The notes under the pieces: generated by a model | Databases searched by the model: none | What the model was told of the DNA's origin: nothing | Seen by the model: the letters and a program-made list of their open reading frames with translations, nothing else | Part shown: positions 55,501 through 63,247 of the stretch, one piece after another | Numbering within the stretch: position 1 is the stretch's first letter | Layout of the letters: each line of letters starts with the position of its first letter | Assembly: GCA_040767925.1 (NCBI GenBank) | Contig: JAXGNN010000001.1 | Span: 1,302,001-1,366,000, forward strand | Direction of reading: 5' to 3' | DNA from: Phil1 sp040767925 | Lineage (GTDB): Bacteria > Bacillota > Clostridia > Christensenellales > CAG-138 | DNA length: 64,000 nucleotides | Program-made: the position numbers and the translations under genes

Positions 55501-57270
55501 TCACGCGGGGAGGATGGCCTCATACTCGCGCAAAAACGCGCGCCCGTCGATATCCGAGGGCATTTCGAGCACCGAGGGGGCGATCGAAAGGCAGATCAGC
55601 GGCGCCTCGGGCGCGCAGTTGCGCTTGAACTGCTGCTGGAAGAAGCGCCGGAGGAAGATGCCCAGCACCCGGTGGATCTCCTCCTTCGGGAAGTCGAGCC
55701 GCGCAGAGGCTTCCTCATAAATGCGCTTCGGGCGCATCCCCCGCATGAAATGGTAGAGGAAGAAATCGTGCAGCTCGTACGCGCCCACGAGCTCCTCTGT
55801 CTTCTGCGAGATCGCGCCGTCCACGGGGGGCAGAAGCTCCGGACTCACGGGCGTCGCGAGGATGTCCTCGAGCGTCGCCGCGGCCTCGGGGAAACGCCGG
55901 CACGCCTCCTTCACGACGCGGCGGATGACGGTCTTTGGGATGGAGGCGTTGACGCCGTACTGCGCGAGGTGGTCGCCGCCGAAGGTCGTCCAGCCGAGCG
56001 CAGCTTCCGAAAGATCGCCCGTGCCCACGTCGAGCAGGTTTTCGGCGTTGGAGATGGAGAGCAGGATCTGCGTCCTCTCGCGCGCCTGCGCGTTCTCAAA
56101 GACGCAGTCGTGCACGCTCTCGTCCCGCCCGAGGTCTATAAAATGCTGCCGGCACGCGGGCACGACGCTGATTTCCCGATAAGAGCAGCCGAGCGCTTTG
56201 ACGAGCGCCTCCGCGTTGTTCTTCGTCCTGCCCGAGGTGCCGAAGCCCGGCATGGACACGCCGAGGATGTCCGCGCGCGGCCTGCCCGTTTTATCCATGG
56301 CAGCGCAGCACGCGATCAGGGCGAGCGCGCTGTCGAGCCCGCCGGACACACCCACGACGAAGCCCCGGCTGCCGATGTGGGACATGCGCCGCACGAGCGC
56401 CGCGGCCTGGAGGTCGAGTATGCGCCCGAGCTGCTCGCGCGCGTGGGCGGGATTGTCGGAAACGTACATGCCCTCGTCCCCCGCGGCAGAGTACGGCTCG
56501 AAGGAGGAAAGCCTGTCCGGCTGCACGTCGGCGTAGACGAAGGGCTCCTCCTCGAGCGGCTCGGACAAGGCGAGCACCTCCCCCTGCGCGGCGATGGCCG
56601 AAAGCCCGTCGAACACGAAACTCGTCGTGCTCTCCCCCGCGCCGGGCGAGGCGTAGGCGACGGCCATGCCCGTCCTGGCGGTGAAGGCGCAAAGCGCGTC
56701 CCGTGTGATATGATAGCTCTTCGCCGTGGCGTTGAGCGCGCTGGAAAGCAGCATCACGTAACCCTCGCGCGGCTCGTGGCCCGCGCGGAAAAGCTCGTTG
56801 CCAAAACCCGCGGCGAGCTTCGATACCGGCGTGAGCGGCTGGCGCGCGGGGATGGTCCTGTCCATGGCGGGGATGAAGCCAAAAGGGTTCTCGTCGCTCG
56901 AGGAGGGGAGTATGGCGATCACGCGCGCGCCGCGGATGAGCGCGATGCAACTCCTCGGCATGCCGCCGATCACATACGGCAATCCCACAGCCGAGGTCAC
57001 GCCGCACTGGCGCGTCGCCTCGCAGATGCGCGTGAGCGCCGCCTTCGAGGCTTCGAGCACCACCTCGCTCTTGAGCAGGGAGCCGAGCGTGGCCCCCGTA
57101 AGGCAAAGCTCCGGCAGCGCGAGATAGTCCGCGCCGATTTCCTCCGCCCGCTTGATCATGCGTATGACGGCCTCGGCGTTGGCGGCCGGATCCCCCGGCG
57201 CGATGGCCGGGGACGCCGCGCAGATGCGCACGGGCGTCGCGTACCCCATGGCGAGCATCGTGTTTGTCAT
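55501..57270 (-). CDS. nadE: NAD+ synthetase with degenerate N-terminal glutaminase domain
   Basis: The 589-residue product (start after GGAGGTGAGGAT) is shorter than glutamine-dependent NadE of Clostridia (about 640). The C-terminal synthetase domain is intact: P-loop VVGVSGGLDSALAL (305-318), GTGDLSEAALGWTTFGGDHLAQYGVNASIPKT. The N-terminal nitrilase-like domain keeps E54 (LPELCLTG) and STTSFVFDGLSAIA, but the catalytic-Lys segment (normally K-x-LPNY) reads ILPSSSDENPFGF, and the segment that should carry the ICEDLW nucleophile Cys is replaced by HEPREGYVM, about 30 residues shorter. It probably uses free ammonia. Divergent from spoIIE. Confidence 0.88.
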   Translation of the reverse strand: MTNTMLAMGYATPVRICAASPAIAPGDPAANAEAVIRMIKRAEEIGADYLALPELCLTGATLGSLLKSEVVLEASKAALTRICEATRQCGVTSAVGLPYVIGGMPRSCIALIRGARVIAILPSSSDENPFGFIPAMDRTIPARQPLTPVSKLAAGFGNELFRAGHEPREGYVMLLSSALNATAKSYHITRDALCAFTARTGMAVAYASPGAGESTTSFVFDGLSAIAAQGEVLALSEPLEEEPFVYADVQPDRLSSFEPYSAAGDEGMYVSDNPAHAREQLGRILDLQAAALVRRMSHIGSRGFVVGVSGGLDSALALIACCAAMDKTGRPRADILGVSMPGFGTSGRTKNNAEALVKALGCSYREISVVPACRQHFIDLGRDESVHDCVFENAQARERTQILLSISNAENLLDVGTGDLSEAALGWTTFGGDHLAQYGVNASIPKTVIRRVVKEACRRFPEAAATLEDILATPVSPELLPPVDGAISQKTEELVGAYELHDFFLYHFMRGMRPKRIYEEASARLDFPKEEIHRVLGIFLRRFFQQQFKRNCAPEAPLICLSIAPSVLEMPSDIDGRAFLREYEAILPA

Positions 57271-57381
57271 ATCCTCACCTCCGCTTGATGATCCGATGAA
57301 ATCCACGGCTGTCAAAGAAGATTATAGCGCTTTTTGCCTGTATCTACCATGTTTTTTTCGATATAGGCGCTTTAGAAGCCT

Positions 57382-57438
57382 TTCGACAGGATTATGCCCG
57401 GCGCTTCGACAATGTATGCTCTCAGGACAAGCTATAAT
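57382..57438 (+). promoter_or_regulatory. Spo0A-box-containing promoter of spoIIE
   Basis: Two perfect Spo0A boxes TTCGACA (57382-57388 and 57405-57411, 23 bases apart) precede a perfect -10 TATAAT (57433-57438). If TTCGAC of the second box is the -35 substitute, spacing is 22 bases, like the unusually long 21-22-bp spacers of Spo0A-activated spoIIE and spoIIG promoters in Bacillus. Confidence 0.75.
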
Positions 57439-57471
57439 GAATCCACTTATTGTGGAAGGGGACAGTTCGCC

Positions 57472-58965
57472 GTGCAGCTCTTCGCGTCAGGCAGCAAATC
57501 GCATCTCTCCGCCGCCGCCCTGCGCGCGGCGCCCAAGAAGGCCATGCGCATCGGGGCGGGCTTCATCTGCGGCGCGGCGGGCATGTTCGGGTTTTCGCCC
57601 CTGGCGCTGCCCGCCGTCGCCGCGGCGTGGCTGTGCCTGGACGACGCCTGCTATGTGCTCGTCGGCGCCCTAATGGGCACGCTCGTGTCGGAAAGCTTCG
57701 CATCCTTTTCGGCATGCGCGCTCTTTGGCGGGGCCGAGCTGCTGCTGGCGCTCTGGCGCGCGCCGCGGGGAAGGAACGCCGCGCTCCTGCGGGCGTTCCT
57801 CGTGATGGCCGCGGCGCAGGCGGCGCTGCTCCCCTTTATATATCCGCTCTGGGGGAACGAGTTTTTCGTGGGCATGGGCTGCCTTTTCATATCGCCTGCG
57901 GCGAGCGCCGTCATTGCGCGCGGCGTGCGCGCGCTCGCGGGCTATATGGACGGCAGGCGCCTCGCGCGCGCGGACGCTCTCACCCTGTTGATTCTCCTGT
58001 TGCTGCTCGTGGGGGCGCTGCTGCTCGCTCCCCCCGCCGCCGCGGCTGCCGGACTCGTCGCCATGCTCCTTGCGGCCTTCGCCGTGTGCCGGGAGCGGGC
58101 GGGCGCGGCCGGCGCGTTGAGAAAGACCCGCCGCAACCTCATCGACGCCGCAGGCGTCGCAAAGGGCATCGCCCAGTATATCGGAGGGAGCGCCGGCGGG
58201 GATTTACTGGCGCGAAGCCAGCTCGAGGGCATGGGGGGCGCCATGGAAAAGCTCGCCGCAGGGAGCGCGGCATTGATGCGGTGCCGCATCCGCCTGCGTA
58301 CGGGGACGGCGGGCGTGCCCATGCAAGGCAGCGCCCTCACGGGGGACGCGATCGCCATGCGCCGCGCGGGGGATACGGCGATATTCATCCTGAGCGACGG
58401 CATGGGGACCGGGGAGGCGGCGCACCGCGAGAGCGCGATGGCGGCGGCGCTCCTCGGGGACATGCTCTCGGTCGGGTACGACGAGGACGCGGCGCAGCGG
58501 GGCGTGAACGATCTGATGCTCCTCTCCGGGGAGGAGACCTACGCCACGCTCGACGCCGCGCTCATCGACCTGATGACGGGGGAAATGCGCATGCTCAAGT
58601 TCGGCGCGCCCCCCTCCTACATCCTGCGCGAGGGCCGCGTGCGCGCCGTGGAAAGCCCTGCGCCGCCCGCAGGCATCCTCGAAGGGGCGCGGGCGGGCGC
58701 GGGCAGCGCCCAGCTCAAGCGGGGCGACGCGCTCGTGATGATGACGGACGGCCTCATGGACGCGCTGGGCATGGAGCTTTTCGCCTCCATCGTGGAGCTC
58801 GTGGGCGGCGCCAACACGCCCGAGGACGCGGCCGAGGCGCTCGTCGCCCGCGCGCTCGAGCGCGGCTACAACGACGACATGAGCGTCCTCGTGGCGCGCG
58901 TCGAGGGTGAGCCGCTCGCGATCCGGCGGGAAAGGATTGAGGAAGCCGCCGAAGCGCCCGCATAA
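57472..58965 (+). CDS. spoIIE: Stage II sporulation protein E (serine phosphatase), short form
   Basis: The GTG at 57472 is chosen: it follows GGAAGGGGA by 9 bases, and earlier Met codons lie upstream of the -10 box. The product is 497 residues. The N-terminal ~210 residues are hydrophobic with several membrane segments; a short linker leads to a PP2C-type phosphatase: FILSDGMGTGEAAHRES, LIDLMTGEMRMLKFGAPPSYI, VMMTDGLMDALG and YNDDMSVLVARV, with the metal-binding Asp residues present. SpoIIE dephosphorylates SpoIIAA and so activates sigma-F in the forespore. Bacillus SpoIIE has about 827 residues; much of the central FtsZ-interacting/regulatory region seems absent. Spo0A boxes precede it. Confidence 0.85.
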   Translation: MQLFASGSKSHLSAAALRAAPKKAMRIGAGFICGAAGMFGFSPLALPAVAAAWLCLDDACYVLVGALMGTLVSESFASFSACALFGGAELLLALWRAPRGRNAALLRAFLVMAAAQAALLPFIYPLWGNEFFVGMGCLFISPAASAVIARGVRALAGYMDGRRLARADALTLLILLLLLVGALLLAPPAAAAAGLVAMLLAAFAVCRERAGAAGALRKTRRNLIDAAGVAKGIAQYIGGSAGGDLLARSQLEGMGGAMEKLAAGSAALMRCRIRLRTGTAGVPMQGSALTGDAIAMRRAGDTAIFILSDGMGTGEAAHRESAMAAALLGDMLSVGYDEDAAQRGVNDLMLLSGEETYATLDAALIDLMTGEMRMLKFGAPPSYILREGRVRAVESPAPPAGILEGARAGAGSAQLKRGDALVMMTDGLMDALGMELFASIVELVGGANTPEDAAEALVARALERGYNDDMSVLVARVEGEPLAIRRERIEEAAEAPA

Positions 58966-58987
58966 AAACTGCATAATAATTATTCGC

Positions 58988-59023
58988 GCGCCGCGGCCGA
59001 CAACGCCGGGCGGCGCTTTTTTT
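58988..59023 (+). terminator. Rho-independent terminator after spoIIE
   Basis: GCGCCGC (58988-58994) and GCGGCGC (59010-59016) form a perfect 7-bp stem, extended inside by CGG/CCG pairing, followed by seven T residues. Confidence 0.88.
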
Positions 59024-59093
59024 GCGCAAAATCGGCTGTGCCGTATTTTTATATTCGCATTATGCATTTCTCATTCGGTAATATACTATATAT

Positions 59094-59147
59094 TTTGCAT
59101 AAATATTTATAAATATGCTTGACAGCCCGCCTCAACAGGCGTATGCT
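59094..59147 (+). promoter_or_regulatory. Promoter and AT-rich palindromic operator candidate of the amino-acid ABC operon
   Basis: TTGACA (59119-59124) and TATGCT (59142-59147) are 17 bases apart. Immediately upstream, GCATAAATATTTATAAATATGC is an imperfect palindrome containing the perfect ATAAATATTTAT; it abuts the -35 box. The shape resembles ARG boxes (TGAATA-N-TATTCA-like), so ArgR-type control is possible but unproven. Confidence 0.55.
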
Positions 59148-59182
59148 GAACGGCATATTGATGCGTTGGAGGATACATAATC

Positions 59183-60064
59183 ATGAAGAAATCTTGCATG
59201 GCAATAGCGCTCGCGCTCGTCCTCTCCCTGGCGCTCCTCGGCTGCTCCGCCGGGGAAACCGGTTCCGGCGACGCCTACAAGCTCGTGGAAAAAGGCAAGC
59301 TGCTCGTGGCGCTCAGCCCCGACTTCGCGCCGATGGAGTTTGTGGACACCTCGAAAACCGGCCAGGAGCAGTACGTCGGCTTCGACGTGACGCTCGCGAA
59401 CTTCATCGCCGAGGAGATGGGCCTCGAGCTCGTGATCAAGCCCATGTCCTTCGAGGCCTGCCAGACCGCCGTGCAGCTTGGGGCGGTCGACATGTCCATC
59501 TCCGGCTTCTCCTGGACGGAGGAGCGCGCGGAAAATTTCAGCCTTTCGGATTACTACTACGCGGGCGACAACGAGACGGAGCAGACCGTCATCACGCTCG
59601 CCGACAAAGCCGGGACCTTCTTTGAGCCCGCCGACTTTACCGGGCTGAAGATCGCCGCGCAGGCGGCCTCGCTGCAGGAGAACCTGTGCAACGAGCAGCT
59701 CAAGGAATACGCGGCTTCCATCGAGCTTTATAAGTCCATAGACGACGCGGTGCTCGCGCTGAAGACGGGCAAGGTGGACGCCGTCGCGGTGGCGTACGGA
59801 AACGGCGAGGCCATCATCGCCAACAACCCCGACATCGGCATGTCCGGCTTCGAGTTCACGATCGACGAGGCCGCCGCCAACAACCTCATTCTGCTCAACA
59901 AAAGCGCCGCCGACCTGACCGAGGCCGTGAACGCGATCCTCGCCAAGGCCTACGACGCGGGTTATTACGGGCAGTGGTACGAGAAGGCCAAGGAGCTCGC
60001 GGGCATCCCGACGGCCGCGGACGTCAGCTACGACGACGAGGGCAACGCCGCGCCGCAGGGCTGA
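59183..60064 (+). CDS. Polar amino-acid ABC transporter substrate-binding lipoprotein
   Basis: The 293-residue product has a lipoprotein signal with lipobox LALLGC (Cys 21). The mature domain is an SBP_bac_3 protein: LLVALSPDFAPMEFVD, YVGFDVTLANFIAEEMGLELVIKPMSFEACQTAVQLGAVDMSISGFSWTEER and the second-lobe GLKIAAQAASLQENL. It captures polar or basic amino acids outside the membrane. The ligand cannot be set from sequence; the weak ARG-box-like site upstream would fit arginine or another basic amino acid. Permease and ATPase genes follow in order, 147 and 30 bases apart. Confidence 0.9.
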   Translation: MKKSCMAIALALVLSLALLGCSAGETGSGDAYKLVEKGKLLVALSPDFAPMEFVDTSKTGQEQYVGFDVTLANFIAEEMGLELVIKPMSFEACQTAVQLGAVDMSISGFSWTEERAENFSLSDYYYAGDNETEQTVITLADKAGTFFEPADFTGLKIAAQAASLQENLCNEQLKEYAASIELYKSIDDAVLALKTGKVDAVAVAYGNGEAIIANNPDIGMSGFEFTIDEAAANNLILLNKSAADLTEAVNAILAKAYDAGYYGQWYEKAKELAGIPTAADVSYDDEGNAAPQG

Positions 60065-60083
60065 GGAAACACCCGCCCGCCCG

Positions 60084-60113
60084 CAGCCGGCAGCACTCCC
60101 CCGCTGCCGGCTG
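60084..60113 (+). promoter_or_regulatory. Intercistronic hairpin between binding-protein and permease genes
   Basis: CAGCCGGCAG (60084-60093) and CTGCCGGCTG (60104-60113) form a perfect 10-bp stem with a 10-base loop and no T-tract. Such a structure protects the upstream message, raising binding protein over permease. The other ABC operon has a comparable hairpin at 23534-23577. Confidence 0.6.
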
Positions 60114-60211
60114 TCCGCGCGACGTGAGGCACAGAGCGTAACGACACGGAGCGCGAACCGCTCTTTCTAAGATACAGAAACGAATCCGCCGGCCCGGCGG
60201 GGAGGTACTGC

Positions 60212-60895
60212 ATGGACCTTGCGACGATCCTACAAAACATCGTAAAAATCCTGGCCAAATACTGGGACGTGTTCCTGATCAAGGGCGTGAGCGTCACGCT
60301 CTCCCTCGCGGCGATCACCGTCTTCTTCGGGGCGATCATCGGCGCGCTGCTGGCGCTGGCGCATCTCTCGCGCTCCCGGGTGCTGCGGTTTTTCGTGAGC
60401 GCGTTCGTCGAGGTGATCCGCGGGACGCCGATTCTGCTGCAGCTGTATTTCGGCTATTTCATCCTCCCGCTGATGTTCCCCGCGCTCGGGCTCAACGACT
60501 ATTCGAGCATCGCGGTGGCGCTCGTCATCAACAGCTCCGCCTATGTTTCCGAGGTCATCCGTTCCGGCATACAGGCCGTGGACAAGGGGCAGAGCGAAGC
60601 CGCGCGCAGCCTGGGGCTCAACAAGACACACACGATGCTGCGCGTCGTGCTGCCGCAGGCCGTCAAGAACATACTGCCCGCGCTGGGCAACGAGTTCGTG
60701 ATGATCATCAAGGAAACGTCCCTGGCCTCCACCTTCTTCGTGGGCGATCTCATGACCTCCTACCTCATCGTCAAGGGCGCGACCTTCCTCGCCTTCGAGG
60801 GGCTGGTGATCGTCGGCGTGATCTACTTCATCCTCACGTTCAGCCTAAGCAAGCTCATCGGCGTATACGAGCGCAAGCTCAAGAGCCGCGATTGA
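60212..60895 (+). CDS. Polar amino-acid ABC transporter permease (HisM/GlnP type)
   Basis: The 227-residue product has five membrane segments and the His/Glu/Gln permease pattern: LIKGVSVTLSLAAITVFFGAIIGALLALA, FVEVIRGTPILLQLYFGYF, AYVSEVIRSGIQAVDKGQSEAARSLGLNKTHTMLRVVLPQAVKNILPALGNEFVMIIKETSLAS, which contains the EAA loop. The start follows GGGGAGGTACTGC. It probably works as a homodimer, since only one permease gene is present. It sits between the binding-protein and ATPase genes of the same operon. Confidence 0.92.
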   Translation: MDLATILQNIVKILAKYWDVFLIKGVSVTLSLAAITVFFGAIIGALLALAHLSRSRVLRFFVSAFVEVIRGTPILLQLYFGYFILPLMFPALGLNDYSSIAVALVINSSAYVSEVIRSGIQAVDKGQSEAARSLGLNKTHTMLRVVLPQAVKNILPALGNEFVMIIKETSLASTFFVGDLMTSYLIVKGATFLAFEGLVIVGVIYFILTFSLSKLIGVYERKLKSRD

Positions 60896-60925
60896 TTTTT
60901 TATAGAAACAGGAGGCGCGTTTGCC

Positions 60926-61702
60926 ATGAATGCATCCGATACGATAACGGCGGCCAAGGCCGCGGGTTATGAGGAGCCCATGATCCGCACGGTGGGGCTC
61001 GCCAAGAGCTTCGGCAAACTCGAGGTGCTTCGCGGCGTCGACGAGCAGGTCGCGCGCGGCGAGGTCGTCTCCGTCATCGGCCCGTCGGGCGGCGGAAAAA
61101 GCACGTTTTTGCGCTGCCTGAACCTGCTCGAGGAGCCGACGGGCGGCAGGATCTTCTTCGAGGGCGTCGACATCACCGGCAAAGGGGTGGACATCAACCT
61201 GCACAGGCAGAAAATGGGCATGGTGTTTCAGCAGTTCAACGTCTTTGCGAACCTGTCCGTGAAGGAGAACATCACCTTGGCGCCGGTGCTGCTCAAAAAG
61301 AAAACGAAACCCGAGGCCGACGAGCTGGCCCGGGAGCTGCTCGCCCGCGTCGGCCTCACCGACAAGATTGACGAGCGGCCGGGCCGCCTCTCCGGCGGGC
61401 AGAAGCAGCGCCTCGCCATCGTGCGCGCGCTCGCGATGGAACCGGACGTGATGCTTTTCGACGAGCCCACGAGCTCCCTCGACCCCGAGATGGTGGGCGA
61501 GGTGCTCGCGGTCATCCGCGACCTCGTCGCCGAGGGCATGACGACCGTCATCGTCACGCACGAGATGGGCTTCGCGCGCGAAGTCTCCGACCGCGTACTC
61601 TTCATGGACGAGGGTCTCATCGTCGAGAGCGGCCCGCCCGCGGAGCTGTTCTTCCGCCCAAGGATGGAGAGGACAAAGGAGTTTTTGAGCAAAGTATTAT
61701 AA
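60926..61702 (+). CDS. Polar amino-acid ABC transporter ATP-binding protein
   Basis: The 258-residue product has Walker A GPSGGGKST, Q-loop VFQQFNVFANLSV, signature LSGGQKQRLAIVRALAMEPDVMLFDEPTSSLDPEMV and the switch His in VTHEMGFAREVSDRVLFMDEG, all typical of GlnQ/HisP ATPases. The start used here follows ACAGGAGGCGC; an inner Met at residue 19 (MIRTVGLAKSFG) matches the usual family start, so the first 18 residues may be an extension. The stop lies against the tandem repeat, whose first bases follow at 61703. Confidence 0.92.
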   Translation: MNASDTITAAKAAGYEEPMIRTVGLAKSFGKLEVLRGVDEQVARGEVVSVIGPSGGGKSTFLRCLNLLEEPTGGRIFFEGVDITGKGVDINLHRQKMGMVFQQFNVFANLSVKENITLAPVLLKKKTKPEADELARELLARVGLTDKIDERPGRLSGGQKQRLAIVRALAMEPDVMLFDEPTSSLDPEMVGEVLAVIRDLVAEGMTTVIVTHEMGFAREVSDRVLFMDEGLIVESGPPAELFFRPRMERTKEFLSKVL

Positions 61703-62044
61703 ACAATTGACAATTGACAATGGATAATTGACAATCAGAAACGCCGCTTTGCGGGGATTTTGCAGGGGCGGATTCCATATCCGCCCCGTTCAACAATTGA
61801 CAATGGATAATTGACAATCAGGAACGCCGCTTCGGCGGGGATTTTGCAGGGGCGGATTCCATATCCGCCCCGTTCAACAATTGACAATGGATAATTGACA
61901 ATCAGGAACGCCGCTTCGGCGGGGATTCTGTAGGGGCGGATTCCATATCCGCCCTGTTCAACAATTGACAATGGATAATTGACAATCAGGAACGCCGCTT
62001 CGGCCGGGATTTTACAGGGGCGGATTCCATATCCGCCTTGTTCT
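61703..62044 (+). repeat. Tandem array of four 84-90-bp repeat units
   Basis: Units start at 61703 (90 bp, extra ATTGACA), 61793, 61877 and 61961 (84 bp each). Every unit consists of module I (CAATTGACAATGGATAATTG), a CGCCGCTTCGGCGGGGATTTT hairpin and a module III near-palindrome, ending CCGTTCA or a variant. The fourth is the most divergent: its palindrome arm reads ATCCGCCT and so pairs one base less. A single copy in reverse orientation is at 46815-46898. The bases 62045-62200 downstream show no gene or clear repeat. Confidence 0.92.
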
Positions 62045-62200
62045 GTCCCCGCGAAATGATTGACGGCAGGCATCGGCAGGGACGGCTTTCGCGTTAAGGG
62101 CGAAGGCCGTATTTGGCCGTTTTTTCCCTCGCCCCTTGCATTCCTCCCATAACTTCTATATACTGGTTGAAATTTCCGCACGGACGAGTTTGGGGGAAGC

Positions 62201-63229
62201 ATGATGCAGCTTAAAACGGAACGCCTCATCCTGCGCGCCTTTCGCATGGACGACTTCGCCGCCGTCCACGCTTACGCGAGCACCATCGAAAACACCGTCT
62301 ACATGCCCTTCGGGCCGAACAGCGAGGGGGACACGCGCGCCTTCCTCGAGAAGGCGGTCGCTTGCGGCATGGAGGAGCCTTGCCGCCAATATGAATTCGC
62401 CGTGACGCTGCGCGATTCGGGGGAAGTGATCGGCGGCTGCGACCTCATCCTCACCTCCCCGGGGACGGGCGAAATCGGCTGGATCCTGCGCCGCGACTTC
62501 TGGCGGCAGGGCTACGGCGCGGAGCTCGGCCGCGCGCTCCTGCAGTTCGGGTTCGACGAATTGCGCCTGCATCGCATCACCGCCGTGTGCGACGCGGAAA
62601 ACGCCCCCTCCTGGGGGCTGATGGAGAAGCTCGGCATGCGCCGCGAGGCGTGTTTCCTCGACGCGCGGCGCGGGAACAAGCTTTCCGATAAGCCGTACGG
62701 AGACGAGCTGCGTTATGCGATCCTGCGGGACGAGTGGGAAATTCAAAGGGAGGTCGCCTATTACAACGCGCTGCCGTGCGCGTTTTTTGGCTTCGTCGAG
62801 GTGCCCGAACTTGCGGGCGGGGACATCTACCTCGTCTGCACGCAGAAGAAGCCCGCCGATCCCGAAAAGAAATACGTGCCCGCCTATCAGTTCGCCATTT
62901 GCCGCAGCGGGGAGAAGATCGGCAACATCGGCCTTCGCGTCGGCTACACGGACGGCCTGTATTACGGCGGGCAGATCGGCTACGACGTCTACGAGCCCTT
63001 CCGGGGGCGCGGCTACGCGGCGGAAGCCTGCCGCCTGGTCCTTCCCATCGCGCGGGCGCACAAAATGGAGAAACTCCTCATCACCAACGCGGAGGCCAAC
63101 GCGGCCTCGCGGCGCGTGTGCGAGAAGCTCGGCGCGCGGCGCGTCCGCCTCGCGCGGCTGCCGGAATGGACCGAGCTTTATCGGGACGGACTGAGGTACG
63201 TCAACATATTCGAGCTCGAGGTCCCGTAA
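62201..63229 (+). CDS. Double-domain GNAT acetyltransferase
   Basis: The 342-residue product begins MMQLKTERLILRAFRMDDFAAVHAYAS (start after GGGGGAAGC; the second Met is equally possible). It has two GNAT folds. The first, RimJ/RimL-like (about 1-175), has EIGWILRRDFWRQGYGAELGRALLQFGF, the acetyl-CoA loop, and RITAVCDAENAPSWGLMEKLGMRREA. The second (about 185-342) has IGYDVYEPFRGRGYAAEACRLVLPIARAHKMEKLLITNAEANAASRRVCEKLGARR. Both R/Q-x-x-G-x-G/A loops are intact. Substrates could be ribosomal proteins, amino acids or antibiotics; none can be chosen. Confidence 0.87.
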   Translation: MMQLKTERLILRAFRMDDFAAVHAYASTIENTVYMPFGPNSEGDTRAFLEKAVACGMEEPCRQYEFAVTLRDSGEVIGGCDLILTSPGTGEIGWILRRDFWRQGYGAELGRALLQFGFDELRLHRITAVCDAENAPSWGLMEKLGMRREACFLDARRGNKLSDKPYGDELRYAILRDEWEIQREVAYYNALPCAFFGFVEVPELAGGDIYLVCTQKKPADPEKKYVPAYQFAICRSGEKIGNIGLRVGYTDGLYYGGQIGYDVYEPFRGRGYAAEACRLVLPIARAHKMEKLLITNAEANAASRRVCEKLGARRVRLARLPEWTELYRDGLRYVNIFELEVP

Positions 63230-63247
63230 GCGCGGACTCCGTGTCGC

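Noticed and set aside
57394..57471. An upstream ATG start for spoIIE
   Set aside because: It lies upstream of the TATAAT box and overlaps a Spo0A box. The GTG at 57472 has a well-spaced GGAAGGGGA.
61703..62044. Regular direct repeats looked like a possible CRISPR array
   Set aside because: Whole 84-bp units repeat with no unique spacers, and no cas genes are near. It is a tandem repeat of the intergenic module.
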